Source: JBGRQA01 sp041725895 (lineage in GTDB: Bacteria; Bacteroidota; Bacteroidia; Bacteroidales; Marinifilaceae). From it: a stretch of DNA of 64,000 bases. A program made the translations under genes and the position numbers. The notes beneath the pieces were generated by a model that did no database searches, was not told where the DNA came from, and was given only the letters and a program-made list of their open reading frames with translations. Below are positions 1 through 7,609 of this stretch, piece after piece (position 1 is the stretch's first letter; every line of letters starts with the position of its first letter). The DNA lies in assembly GCA_041725895.1 (NCBI GenBank), contig JBGRQA010000001.1, positions 124,001-188,000 on the forward strand. Direction: 5' to 3'.

Positions 1-2
1 AT

Positions 3-1667
3 AAAGAAATTGCTAGTACCAACGGGGATGGGAGTTATATATATTTCTCAAGTTTTGGAAAAAACAAAAAGACCGGACGGGATTTGTACCGGGCCCCAAG
101 GCTGAAAAATGGTGGTTGGGGAGCCAAGGAACCGCTTGTGTCACTCAACACTCAATACGACGAATTGTATCCCTTTATGGCTGCGGATGATCGTACCCTC
201 TATTTTTGTTCGCAGGGACACAATAGTATGGGTGGGTTTGATGTTTTCAGGAGTGTATACAACGAGATTTCAGGAACCTGGACCGAACCCGAAAATTTGG
301 GCTTCCCATTTAATTCTACCTCAAACGATCTGTTTTTTGCCTGTGATTCCAACGATGAATATGCCTCTTTCTCTTCGAGTAGAGAGAATGGAAAGGATGA
401 TTTTACTATCTATAAAATTAAGCTTTCGAAATATCCCGAGCAAAAAGTGGTGATGGATCCGGATCTGTTGCCTGAAATTGCTGTTTTGCATAAGAGTCAG
501 AATCAGGAACCCAAACCAGTAGTAGCTGTAGATGAGAATAAGCCTTTGATTGTAAAGGAAAAACTTCGTCCTCGTAAAAATAAGTATCGCGTAGATAATT
601 TTCCTTACTTCAATTTCCGTATCAATAAAGATTTGGTGTACCATAACCTGAGGGAGTTTCAATCCGATAATGCACGGAGTCTTTTTCTGAAGGCAAAGAA
701 TGATGAGTTCTATGCTGATTCGCTTAGCAATTTGACGGAAAAGATGAGAGCTCGTTTGGGAAGAGTTTCTGGAAAAGAAAAGGATAAGTTGGCGATACGA
801 ATTTCTTCCGTTGAGCAAAAATCGTATTCCTTAACGAAGGCTTCGGAGCAGAAATTTTTGCAGAGTTTGTCTATCGAACGAGAATACTTGAGTAAGTATG
901 TTATTGGTGAGGTAAATCTGGAAGCCAATGCGGAAGGAAAGAAGCAGAAATTGGTGATGGCATCGGAAGTATTGCCGGTAGGAAATGAGTCTCCGGAAGT
1001 GGCTTCCACCGATCCACAGGTGATTCCAATGCCTGTGGTTGATCCGGTTTCCGAATCCGGTTTTGTTTACCATATTCAGATCGGTGCCTTTTCCAATCGT
1101 CCCTCTCAGGAATATTTTAAAGGAGTTGGTCCCATTCTGGAGGAAAAAGTAGGGAATGGAAATGTAGTGAAGTATATGGTTGGAAATTACCGTAGTTTTA
1201 CCGAATCCAAAACAGTTTTGCCGGATATCCGTCAAGTGTTCCCCAATGCTTTTGTGGTAGCCTACCGGGATGGAAAGAAGACCAATTTGAATCAGGCCAT
1301 TAAAGCTACTGATAAGGATTATCAGCCCGCTCCGGTCAAAGCTTCCGTAGAAACAAAACCGGTTGTTGAATCAATGGTGAGATCAGGAGAGAAGATTGAG
1401 TTTCGGGTACAAGTGGGAGCTTTTTCATCAGAGGTTCCTGGTCCGGTACGTGAAAAATTGCATAACTTTAGTGATTATAAAATAGGATTTACCCAGGATG
1501 CCCGTGGCTATACCATTTGTTCGGTGGGGGCTTTTTCATCCTACAAAGAGGCTGCCGATTTGAAACTAAAATTGCGCGAAGCCGGTTTGTCTGATGCTTT
1601 CACCGTTGCTTACGAAGGACAGATGCGGATACCTGTAAAACGGGCACTGGAATTGTTACGAAAATAA
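3..1667 (+). CDS. PD40 beta-propeller / double SPOR-domain envelope protein, 5' end missing
   Basis: The reading frame is open at the left edge from base 3, so the gene starts outside the window; the first internal ATG (base 84) lies inside a repeat and is not the start. The visible N-terminal part has PD40-type propeller motifs (GDGSYIYFSS, DLYRAP, DRTLYFCSQG, GGFDVFRS), as found in OmpA-associated and type IX secretion proteins. A basic linker follows, then two SPOR-like modules beginning HIQIGAFS (about bases 1070-1260) and RVQVGAFSS (about 1400-1600). SPOR domains bind denuded peptidoglycan, so a periplasmic, wall-associated role is likely. No OmpA domain is present after the propeller; SPOR modules seem to take its place. 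The exact function is not known. It ends 13 bases before clpS and may be cotranscribed with it. Confidence 0.85.
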   Translation, partial: KEIASTNGDGSYIYFSSFGKNKKTGRDLYRAPRLKNGGWGAKEPLVSLNTQYDELYPFMAADDRTLYFCSQGHNSMGGFDVFRSVYNEISGTWTEPENLGFPFNSTSNDLFFACDSNDEYASFSSSRENGKDDFTIYKIKLSKYPEQKVVMDPDLLPEIAVLHKSQNQEPKPVVAVDENKPLIVKEKLRPRKNKYRVDNFPYFNFRINKDLVYHNLREFQSDNARSLFLKAKNDEFYADSLSNLTEKMRARLGRVSGKEKDKLAIRISSVEQKSYSLTKASEQKFLQSLSIEREYLSKYVIGEVNLEANAEGKKQKLVMASEVLPVGNESPEVASTDPQVIPMPVVDPVSESGFVYHIQIGAFSNRPSQEYFKGVGPILEEKVGNGNVVKYMVGNYRSFTESKTVLPDIRQVFPNAFVVAYRDGKKTNLNQAIKATDKDYQPAPVKASVETKPVVESMVRSGEKIEFRVQVGAFSSEVPGPVREKLHNFSDYKIGFTQDARGYTICSVGAFSSYKEAADLKLKLREAGLSDAFTVAYEGQMRIPVKRALELLRK

Positions 1668-1680
1668 GCTGTTTTTGTGT

Positions 1681-1965
1681 ATGGTTTTTTCAAAGGATAA
1701 ATCGCAAACCTTAAATCGGCAGGATGTGAATGAAAATACAGAAGAACGAAAGGTGTTGTTCTTGTATAATGATGATGTGCATACATTTGACTACGTAGTG
1801 AGGGTTTTAATGGATATTTGTGATCATGATGCCAATCAGGCTGAGCAATGTGCTTATATTACTCACTATCGTGGAAAATGTGACGTTCGTAGAGGGGAAT
1901 TGGATATGATGAAGTTGTTGCGAAACGAGTTGCGAAAAAAAGGTTTGAAAGCTGCTGTGGAATAA
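1681..1965 (+). CDS. clpS: ATP-dependent Clp protease adaptor ClpS
   Basis: This 94-residue protein matches ClpS, the adaptor that hands N-degron substrates to the ClpA/ClpC-ClpP protease in the cytoplasm. The core signature is clear: LYNDDVHTFDYVV, then a helix ending QAEQCA, then HYRGKCDVRRGE, which holds the residues of the N-end-rule pocket. The N-terminal 25 residues are poorly conserved, as usual in the family. A TTG two codons upstream also keeps the frame, but the ATG at 1681 is preferred. No Shine-Dalgarno is visible, which is normal in Bacteroidota. The gene follows the PD40/SPOR gene closely and precedes the NfeD gene by 35 bases. Confidence 0.93.
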   Translation: MVFSKDKSQTLNRQDVNENTEERKVLFLYNDDVHTFDYVVRVLMDICDHDANQAEQCAYITHYRGKCDVRRGELDMMKLLRNELRKKGLKAAVE

Positions 1966-2000
1966 GAATCTTATTCCTGTTCTGAATAAAATTAATTTGT

Positions 2001-2474
2001 ATGACTGTTTTCGTTATTCTTCTTCTAATTCTTCTTGGAATTGTATTGTTGCTTCTTGAATTTTTAGTTGTTCCTGGTATTACTATTGCTGGTATTGGTG
2101 GAGTATTGTTATTGGTGGGGGGGATTTTTCTGTCCTATCATTCCTATGGTATTCAAACAGGGCACTATACACTTATCGGAACCCTTCTCTTTACGGGGAT
2201 GGTTTTGATGCTGGCCCTGAAATCCAAAACCTGGAAAAAGTTGATGCTGGATGCCCAAATAGACAGTAAGGTTGAGAAATTTGAAGAGGACAAGATAAAA
2301 GAAGGGGATGAAGGAGTGGCATTAACCCGCCTGGCTCCTATGGGGACGGTGAGTATTAATAATATTGTTCTTGAAGGAAAATCCATAGGTCCTTTTATTG
2401 ATGAGAAAACGTCTGTGGTAGTAGTAAAGGTTGTAAATAAGATTGTTATAGTGAAACCCAAAAACGATAATTAA
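2001..2474 (+). CDS. Short NfeD family membrane protein
   Basis: The 157-residue protein has three hydrophobic segments (about residues 2-24, 26-46 and 58-75), a charged linker, and a C-terminal OB-fold-like domain starting GDEGVALTRLAPMG and continuing through GPFIDEKTSVVVVKV. This is the layout of the short, protease-less NfeD proteins, which pair with flotillin-like proteins in membrane microdomains. The pairing holds here: the stop codon overlaps the start of floA by one base (TAATG), so the two genes are translationally coupled. The long NfeD serine-protease domain is absent. Confidence 0.9.
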   Translation: MTVFVILLLILLGIVLLLLEFLVVPGITIAGIGGVLLLVGGIFLSYHSYGIQTGHYTLIGTLLFTGMVLMLALKSKTWKKLMLDAQIDSKVEKFEEDKIKEGDEGVALTRLAPMGTVSINNIVLEGKSIGPFIDEKTSVVVVKVVNKIVIVKPKNDN

Positions 2475-3451
2475 TGGAAATAGGTGTATTGATTTTTATC
2501 ATTGTTGCCGTAATTGCCGGTTTGTGGATGCTTTTGTATCTGATTCCGGTTGGTTTATGGTTCTCGGCCCTGGTGTCGGGTGTTAGAATTTCCCTTCTTC
2601 AGCTGGTGTTGATGCGCTGGCGTAAAGTGCCCCCAAATGTTATTGTAAGGGCAATGATTGAGGGAACCAAAGCCGGTTTAATTTTAAACAGGAACGAGTT
2701 GGAAGCCCACTATCTGGCAGGGGGACATGTTGCCCAGGTAACCCATGCATTGGTTTCGGCATCCAAAGCGAATATCGAATTGCCTTTTAAAATGGCTACA
2801 GCCATCGACTTGGCGGGGCGTGATGTTTTCGAAGCAGTTCAGATGAGTGTAAACCCCAAAGTGATTAATACACCACCCGTTACTGCCGTAGCGAAGGATG
2901 GAATTCAGTTAATTGCGAAAGCCCGTGTAACCGTTCGAGCCAACATTAAGCAATTGGTTGGGGGGGCCGGAGAAGAAACCGTATTGGCCCGTGTAGGGGA
3001 AGGTATTGTATCTTCGATTGGTTCTTCAGGTTCTCATAAAGCAGTTTTGGAAAACCCGGATTATATATCGCGTGTAGTATTGGAAAAAGGGTTGGATGCA
3101 GGGACCGCATTCGAAATTCTTTCTATTGATATCGCGGATATCGATATTGGAAAGAACATTGGAGCTGAATTGCAGACGGATCAGGCGGAAGCGGATTTGA
3201 AAATTGCCCAGGCCAAAGCTGAGGAGCGGAGAGCAATGGCGGTTGCCAGTGAGCAGGAAATGAAAGCTCTTGCTCAGGAAATGCGTGCGAAAGTAATTGA
3301 AGCCGAGTCAGAGGTGCCAAGAGCAATGGCCGATGCATTCCGAAATGGACAATTGGGAGTGATGGATTACTATCGCATGAAAAATATCGAAGCAGATACT
3401 TCAATGCGTGAAAATATTGCCAAACCATCTCCAAAGGATAAAAAGAAATAG
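2474..3451 (+). CDS. floA: Flotillin-like protein FloA
   Basis: This 325-residue protein matches FloA (YqfA family), an oligomeric membrane scaffold that organises functional membrane microdomains. There is a hydrophobic N-terminal hairpin (about residues 5-45), then a conserved SPFH-like core (VPPNVIVRAMIEGTKAG, INTPPVTAVAKDGIQL, DIADIDIGKNIGAELQ), then an alanine- and glutamate-rich coiled coil (about 238-285), and a lysine-rich tail. The length is normal for the family. The start codon overlaps the nfeD stop by one base. A strong intrinsic terminator lies 20 bases after the stop, ending the clpS-nfeD-floA group. Confidence 0.96.
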   Translation: MEIGVLIFIIVAVIAGLWMLLYLIPVGLWFSALVSGVRISLLQLVLMRWRKVPPNVIVRAMIEGTKAGLILNRNELEAHYLAGGHVAQVTHALVSASKANIELPFKMATAIDLAGRDVFEAVQMSVNPKVINTPPVTAVAKDGIQLIAKARVTVRANIKQLVGGAGEETVLARVGEGIVSSIGSSGSHKAVLENPDYISRVVLEKGLDAGTAFEILSIDIADIDIGKNIGAELQTDQAEADLKIAQAKAEERRAMAVASEQEMKALAQEMRAKVIEAESEVPRAMADAFRNGQLGVMDYYRMKNIEADTSMRENIAKPSPKDKKK

Positions 3452-3470
3452 ATCGGGAAGGCCCGATTCT

Positions 3471-3511
3471 AAAGGACAGAGCGTACTTTTTACGCTCTGT
3501 CCTTTTTTTTT
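3471..3511 (+). terminator. Intrinsic terminator after floA
   Basis: A perfect 15-bp stem (3471-3485 with 3491-3505) with a 5-base loop is followed by a run of T extending to 3511. It sits 20 bases after the floA stop. Confidence 0.93.
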
Positions 3512-3608
3512 GAAAAAAAATGAGATTTTTTTTAATTCGCAATCTGTCTGATTCTGAATTTACTATAATTTCTTCGTCAAAAAAACTTTATTCTGGAGGC
3601 AAAAATAT

Positions 3609-3639
3609 TTTGCTGGTCTGGATTTTTTGCATACTTTTG
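3609..3639 (+). promoter_or_regulatory. Bacteroidota-type promoter of the tRNA-Ser/tRNA-Pro pair
   Basis: TTTG at 3609-3612, a 19-base spacer, and TACTTTTG at 3632-3639 match the phylum's -33 TTTG and -7 TAnnTTTG consensus. It lies about 16 bases upstream of the tRNA-Ser gene. Confidence 0.8.
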
Positions 3640-3655
3640 CTACCGCAATAGCAAA

Positions 3656-3745
<90 letters not shown>

Positions 3746-3752
3746 AAATTTT

Positions 3753-3827
3753 CGGGGTGTAGCGTAGCCCGGTCATCGCGCCTGCTTTGGGAGCAGGAGG
3801 TCGCAGGTTCGAATCCTGCCACCCCGA
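3753..3827 (+). tRNA. tRNA-Pro (anticodon UGG), copy 1
   Basis: The acceptor stem CGGGGTG/CACCCCG pairs 3753-3759 with 3820-3826. The anticodon TGG is at 3788-3790 within a CCTGC/GCAGG stem, and the T-arm loop is TTCGAAT. The discriminator is A and CCA is not encoded. It lies 8 bases after tRNA-Ser and is probably cotranscribed with it. Its sequence is identical to copy 2. Confidence 0.96.
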
Positions 3828-3833
3828 CAAAAA

Positions 3834-3867
3834 AGAGACAGACTTCACGGTTTGTCTCTTTTTTTTT
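3834..3867 (+). terminator. Terminator after tRNA-Pro copy 1
   Basis: A 10-bp stem (3834-3843 with 3850-3859) with a six-base loop is followed by a T run to about 3867. The same hairpin recurs after tRNA-Pro copy 3 and in each unit of the downstream tandem repeat. Confidence 0.85.
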
Positions 3868-4563
3868 ATCCGCACCTGAGGTTTAGGTTCGTTTCCGGAA
3901 CTCGAGAGTTGTTGGGACAAGCGGGAAGGTTGTAGTGTAAAATCTATTTTCACAACGAGCTTTTTTTCTGTGTTCATGGTTTTCCAAAATTCAGAAGGGA
4001 AATAGAATAATTGTTTTACCGTCTTCATTGTGCTGCAAATCTTCTTGAAGTTGATTTAGGAATTTTGTGGCGACCTTATGATCGGTAGCTTCTTTTCTTG
4101 AAAAAAATGGGCGTAAATGTTTTTTTAATGGTCTTACCCATTTGGATGGCTCCGAAAATATACCGAAGAGCCCATTTTTTCTGCCCTTGAAACAATTTTA
4201 ATGTGTTTTCATATAGTTTACCCAGTGTCTGTTTTTTTGACTTCTTATCGCTGGAGAATACCAGGAGAAGATGGTTCAATATTTTTTGAACAGAAAGATT
4301 GAGTTCCGATTGGTAAAGGTTGTTATGCCTTCATCATTTGTCTTTGGCTACTCCCAAGGTAAATAATGAATGTCATGATGGATGTTGAAAACGGAGACTA
4401 ATGGAATAGTATAATAGGAGATAAAAATAGGCGAAAGTGACTTCTTATTTTTTTCTATATACCATGGGAAAAAATGAGTTTTTATAAGAATCAAATAGTG
4501 AGTGAATTGTGGTTGTATTTCTGTGGAGGCTTAAAAAAAGTTCGAATCTTTTTCGTAAAAAGA
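3868..4563. other. Gene-free spacer between tRNA-Pro copies 1 and 2
   Basis: The first 40 bases or so match the sequence behind tRNA-Pro copy 3 (CGCACCTGAGGTTTAGG region), marking an old segmental duplication. The rest is AT-rich with no convincing gene. A 67-codon minus-strand frame at 4076-4279 is lysine-rich, resembles no family I recognise, and is judged spurious. Confidence 0.5.
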
Positions 4564-4564
4564 C

Positions 4565-4594
4565 TTGCAGTAATCAGAAAAATCTCTACTTTTG
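4565..4594 (+). promoter_or_regulatory. Bacteroidota-type promoter of tRNA-Pro copies 2 and 3
   Basis: TTG at 4565-4567, a 19-base spacer, and TACTTTTG at 4587-4594. The -7 octamer is identical to the one upstream of tRNA-Ser. It lies 51 bases upstream of tRNA-Pro copy 2. Confidence 0.75.
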
Positions 4595-4645
4595 CATCCG
4601 CAATGAGGAACAGACGTAGTGTTTACGGCGTTTCTGAAAGCTTTT

Positions 4646-4720
4646 CGGGGTGTAGCGTAGCCCGGTCATCGCGCCTGCTTTGGGAGCAGGAGGTCGCAGG
4701 TTCGAATCCTGCCACCCCGA
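4646..4720 (+). tRNA. tRNA-Pro (anticodon UGG), copy 2
   Basis: It is identical base for base to copy 1, with the same acceptor stem, TGG anticodon in a TTTGGGA loop, and A discriminator. No terminator hairpin follows directly; copy 3 starts 61 bases downstream and the two are probably one transcript. Confidence 0.96.
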
Positions 4721-4781
4721 CGAAAAGTTTGAATAACTTAAACCGGATTGGAACTGAAGTTCCGAAAAATAGTAAACCTTT

Positions 4782-4856
4782 CGGGGTGTAGCGTAGCCCG
4801 GTTATCGCGCCTGCTTTGGGAGCAGGAGGTCGCAGGTTCGAATCCTGCCACCCCGA
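4782..4856 (+). tRNA. tRNA-Pro (anticodon UGG), copy 3
   Basis: The sequence equals copies 1 and 2 except for one C-to-T change at 4803 in the D-arm region; all stems remain paired. It is followed by a terminator and by the tandem repeat containing tRNA relics. Confidence 0.95.
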
Positions 4857-4864
4857 CAAAAAAA

Positions 4865-4898
4865 AGAGACAGCCTTTACGGTTTGTCTCTTTTTTTTT
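4865..4898 (+). terminator. Terminator after tRNA-Pro copy 3
   Basis: The hairpin AGAGACA.../...TGTCTCT is followed by a T run. It is homologous to the terminator after copy 1, and further copies lie at about 5032-5065 and 5198-5232 inside the tandem repeat. The last copy has a weakened stem (GAGGCA in place of GAGACA). Confidence 0.8.
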
Positions 4899-4990
4899 AT
4901 CTGCACCTGAGGTTTAGGTTCGTTTCCAGAACTCGAGCGTTGTCCGTAAAAGGAAAACAGCAATGAAAGAATAATTTAAATAGAAAGATT

Positions 4991-5024
4991 GTTGGGTGTA
5001 GAGCGAGTCATCCTGCCACCCCGA
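4991..5024 (+). pseudogene. Internally deleted tRNA-Pro relic 1
   Basis: The segment keeps the 5' start (GGGTGTAG, then a degenerate AGCGAGTC) joined directly to the 3' end (ATCCTGCCACCCCGA) of tRNA-Pro. The anticodon arm and about 40 bases are missing, so it cannot form a tRNA. Confidence 0.7.
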
Positions 5025-5157
5025 CAAAAAAAGAGACAGCCTTTATGGTTTGTCTCTTTTTTTTTATCTGCACCTGAGGTTCCGGTTCGTTTCCGGAACT
5101 CGAGCGTTGTCCGGAAAAGGAAAACAGCAATGAAAGAATAATTTAAATAGAAAGATT

Positions 5158-5191
5158 GTTGGGAGTAGAGCGAGTCATCCTGCCACCCCGA
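5158..5191 (+). pseudogene. Internally deleted tRNA-Pro relic 2
   Basis: It has the same deletion junction as relic 1, with one extra change (GGGAGTAG for GGGTGTAG). The shared junction shows the deletion came first and the unit was then duplicated. Confidence 0.7.
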
Positions 5192-5232
5192 CAAAAAAGA
5201 GGCAGCCTTTATGGTTTGTCTCTTTTTTTTTG

Positions 5233-5584
5233 TCCTACTTCCGTAAGACCGCGACTTGTGGTCAATTTATCCGTAAAGCATGAAATTTCCCTTTTGATTA
5301 ATTTTAGGCAGAACTTAACTTGTGTTCATATGCTTTAATTACAAATCCTATCTTTTCCTGATTTAACTATTGCTGCGTAAACAGGAATCGCTTTTTCAAG
5401 TTCGCGTTTGAAATATTTTTACCCAGTCACAAGTCGCACACTTGCGGCATTGGCACGTTGATAAGAGCAGAAAAAATGGGATTATTCCAGATTAGTGGGC
5501 TAATGGGGGAATCGTAGTTTCCATTTTTAATCTGTGAAGATCAGTTCGATCAGTGTTATCCGTGTTCTATTTAACGTGTTCAAT
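5233..5584. other. Gene-free stretch with small repeats
   Basis: A short hairpin (GACCGC GACTT GTGGTC, about 5248-5264) and a related CAAGTCGC motif near 5432 are visible. At 5529-5570 there is an imperfect run of a 9-10 base motif of the form ATCnGTGnn. No coding region is supported. Confidence 0.4.
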
Positions 5585-5860
5585 TTAATGAAACATAGAC
5601 TCGGAAGGTGGTGTCTTTGGCTCTTTCTTTTCGCGATTGAACCATGTGTACCATTCATTTTCCGTTGAATCGTTCACATTGGTTTCGAGAATGATTTTTT
5701 CAAAAGAATCAAAAAGCTCGAAATTGTAATCATTAGGGTAATTCTCCTGCAGAATTTTTCGGCAATCCGGAATGGAATTGGAGCTGAAGACCATGTTTTG
5801 TAATCCTCCCTTGTTGTTTTGATTTGGGTAAACGAATAACCAGTATCTTTTTAGTTCCAT
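5585..5860 (-). CDS. Hypothetical protein, 91 aa
   Basis: I do not recognise this protein. It starts MELKRYWLFVYPNQNN, has a central stretch with FELFDSFEKIILE, and ends with an acidic/aromatic segment (ENEWYTWFNREKK) and a proline-rich tail. It has no signal peptide or membrane segment and is probably cytoplasmic. The balanced composition and lack of any competing frame on the other strand make a real gene likely. It stands alone between the tRNA repeat region and the divergently oriented marC-like gene. Confidence 0.6.
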   Translation of the reverse strand: MELKRYWLFVYPNQNNKGGLQNMVFSSNSIPDCRKILQENYPNDYNFELFDSFEKIILETNVNDSTENEWYTWFNREKKEPKTPPSESMFH

Positions 5861-6121
5861 AGCTTTTTCTATTAAAGTTATGGAATTTCCGATTGTTGGA
5901 CAAGATTGCCCCGGTGCTTTTGTGGTGAATTTTAAACTTTTAGTTGATTCAATGAATAGGGTAGGAGTATTTGGGGTTGGGTAGGGATGTTCGAAGCTTG
6001 ATTCTAAAATTTCACTAAACCTTTTCTGGTTCCATAAACTTCATGTTTAGATAACAGTGACAAAATATTACCGCGAACAATAATTCGAACCTTTGTTTTG
6101 AATTATTTAAAGAAACAAAAA

Positions 6122-6751
6122 ATGATTACACTTTTCTTTTCGGTGTTTGCCTCGTTATTTACGGTGGTGAATCCATTTGGTACTATGCCTATTTTTGTTG
6201 GTTTAACCCAGAACGACACCAAAGAGCGTAGGGCTAGTATTGCTTTTAGGGCCAGTTTGTTTATGATGATTATTCTGATTGTTTCCTTTCTGGGAGGAAA
6301 ATACATGATTCAATTCTTTGGGATTAGTATTGAGAGTTTGCGCATTGCGGGTGGATTAATTATTGCCAGTTCGGGATTTGCCTTACTTACCGGAACTTTT
6401 TCCAAGCACAAAGGGATGAGTCGACGCGTGAAGGATGATGCATTTAAGAAAGAAGACACTTCTCTTACTCCTTTGGCCATTCCCATGCTAGCAGGACCTG
6501 GTTCGATATCCCTGTTGATTGGGTTGAACGAAACTACGGCCGAAATTATGGATTGGGTGGTGGTAATGGCTACTGTTGTTGCTGTTTCCTTGGTTACTTA
6601 CCTTATTCTGCGCTCCTCTCACTTTATGATTTCACTCATGGGAGCGAGTGGACTGAATGCTATTTCCCGAATTATAGGTTTTATCGTAATTGCTTTAGGG
6701 ATTGAATATATTTTATCCTCTATACAGGTGTTTGTGAAATTGTGCGGTTAA
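6122..6751 (+). CDS. MarC family integral membrane protein
   Basis: This 209-residue inner-membrane protein has about six hydrophobic segments. Family motifs are present: NPFGTMPIFVGLT near the N-terminus, RIAGGLIIASSGF in the middle, PLAIPMLAGPGSIS, and GLNAISRIIGFIVIALG near the end. The MarC/YchE family is widespread, but its transported substrate, if any, is unknown; despite the name it is not established as a drug exporter. The ATG at 6122 is chosen because it precedes the first membrane helix directly; a TTG eight codons upstream would add a lysine-rich extension. The gene is monocistronic. Confidence 0.88.
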   Translation: MITLFFSVFASLFTVVNPFGTMPIFVGLTQNDTKERRASIAFRASLFMMIILIVSFLGGKYMIQFFGISIESLRIAGGLIIASSGFALLTGTFSKHKGMSRRVKDDAFKKEDTSLTPLAIPMLAGPGSISLLIGLNETTAEIMDWVVVMATVVAVSLVTYLILRSSHFMISLMGASGLNAISRIIGFIVIALGIEYILSSIQVFVKLCG

Positions 6752-7084
6752 CTGGTCTAAGCCCAAGGGGGCAACCTTGTCTAGGCCAAGAATCAATATG
6801 CGTACCCATTTATCATTTGACTTCCTGTTAAATATGCTGTAAATTAAATAAGGGTTTGATTGGGGGACTCCGTCCAGTTCTGGTTGTTTTCAGGATAAAG
6901 AGGTGGTGTAAAACTACTTTTTGTCCTGCCGTTCCCCGGCTTGAGATTCTATGGAAAGAGTAATTGGAAGAAGGACTGCATTTTGGTATGAGTCTTGTGT
7001 ATGGATCAATAGTTTATATTTTTTTTCAGAAAGCTTAGAGGAAATCTGTTCATCCTTTAAGGGACAGTTCAAAGTCTAATTGTT
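6752..7084. other. Intergenic stretch, no gene seen
   Basis: There is a small G/C-rich hairpin close to the marC stop (GCCC AAG GGGGC at about 6761-6773) and an imperfect stem spanning about 6890-6930 (CAGGAT/GTCCTG ends). Neither is a convincing terminator, and no coding region is supported. Confidence 0.35.
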
Positions 7085-7609
7085 ATGTCGGATACGATTC
7101 AGAAAGCAGAACAAAACTATCAGCAGCGATGCGCCTGTGCAGAGGATGCCTTTTGCCGTTTTATCAGGGATAGGAGTCGGTTTTCTGTAGAAGACAAGGC
7201 TTATCTTACCAGAATCATTATCCATCATGAAATATCCGGTTTTCTCTATGTCAGTTCTGTGTTAGCAGGCTGGAGTGTGGTGGCCGGAATAATAGATGCC
7301 ATCCTTTTTCCCGGAATAATTGTATATGCTATTTTCCACGGGGCCATCGATTACAAGGTGCTCACACCCCCACTGCTATTCCTGATAGGAAATGGTATTG
7401 CTAAATTCTTTTTCATCTATTCCAATCTAAGGCATCACATCCGTTTTTGGGAAGTGCTCATAGCAATTCTACCCTATGCTGGTTCGGCCTACTTATTGAA
7501 GAAATTTCTGGTGGGGGATGTTCTTCTGCGGGAAGGGGTGCTAGGTTTTCTTGCGGAAAGGAAGAAGGTGGTGAAAGACCATATCAAAAGTTTTTTACGA
7601 CTCAATTGA
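7085..7609 (+). CDS. Uncharacterised membrane protein, 174 aa
   Basis: I do not recognise the family. The N-terminal 45 residues are soluble and contain two cysteines (CACAEDAFC) and a charged stretch. Three or four hydrophobic segments follow (about residues 52-72, 75-90, 95-112 and 123-140), then a basic C-terminal tail (ERKKVVKDHIK). Cytoplasmic termini and an inner-membrane location are likely by the positive-inside rule. It stands alone, with about 330 bases free before it and over 900 after. Confidence 0.65.
   Translation: MSDTIQKAEQNYQQRCACAEDAFCRFIRDRSRFSVEDKAYLTRIIIHHEISGFLYVSSVLAGWSVVAGIIDAILFPGIIVYAIFHGAIDYKVLTPPLLFLIGNGIAKFFFIYSNLRHHIRFWEVLIAILPYAGSAYLLKKFLVGDVLLREGVLGFLAERKKVVKDHIKSFLRLN

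Larger units (their letters stand above)
4843..5232 (+). repeat. 167-168 bp tandem repeat seeded on the tRNA-Pro 3' end
   Basis: The tRNA 3' end TCCTGCCACCCCGAC recurs at 4843, 5011 and 5178, giving units of 168 and 167 bases and a partial third unit. Each unit continues with the agagac/gtctct hairpin plus T run. The two full units then share a stretch with a CACCTGAGG motif, an AACTCGAGCGTTGTCC motif, and an AT-rich tail ending in a deleted tRNA relic. The third copy stops after the hairpin. Confidence 0.85.

Noticed and set aside
4076..4279. 67-codon lysine-rich minus-strand frame
   Set aside because: It has no recognisable family, low-complexity composition, an AT-rich setting, and no partner genes.
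4474..4966. Plus- and minus-strand frames of 70-105 codons over tRNA-Pro copies 2 and 3
   Set aside because: Their repeated CSVARSSRLLWEQEVAGSNPATP and antisense segments are translations of the tRNA genes themselves.
3753..5232. CRISPR array reading of the repeats
   Set aside because: There are only two full units and a partial one, at a period of 167-168 bases, built from tRNA and terminator sequence; there are no spacers of 30-40 bases and no cas genes.
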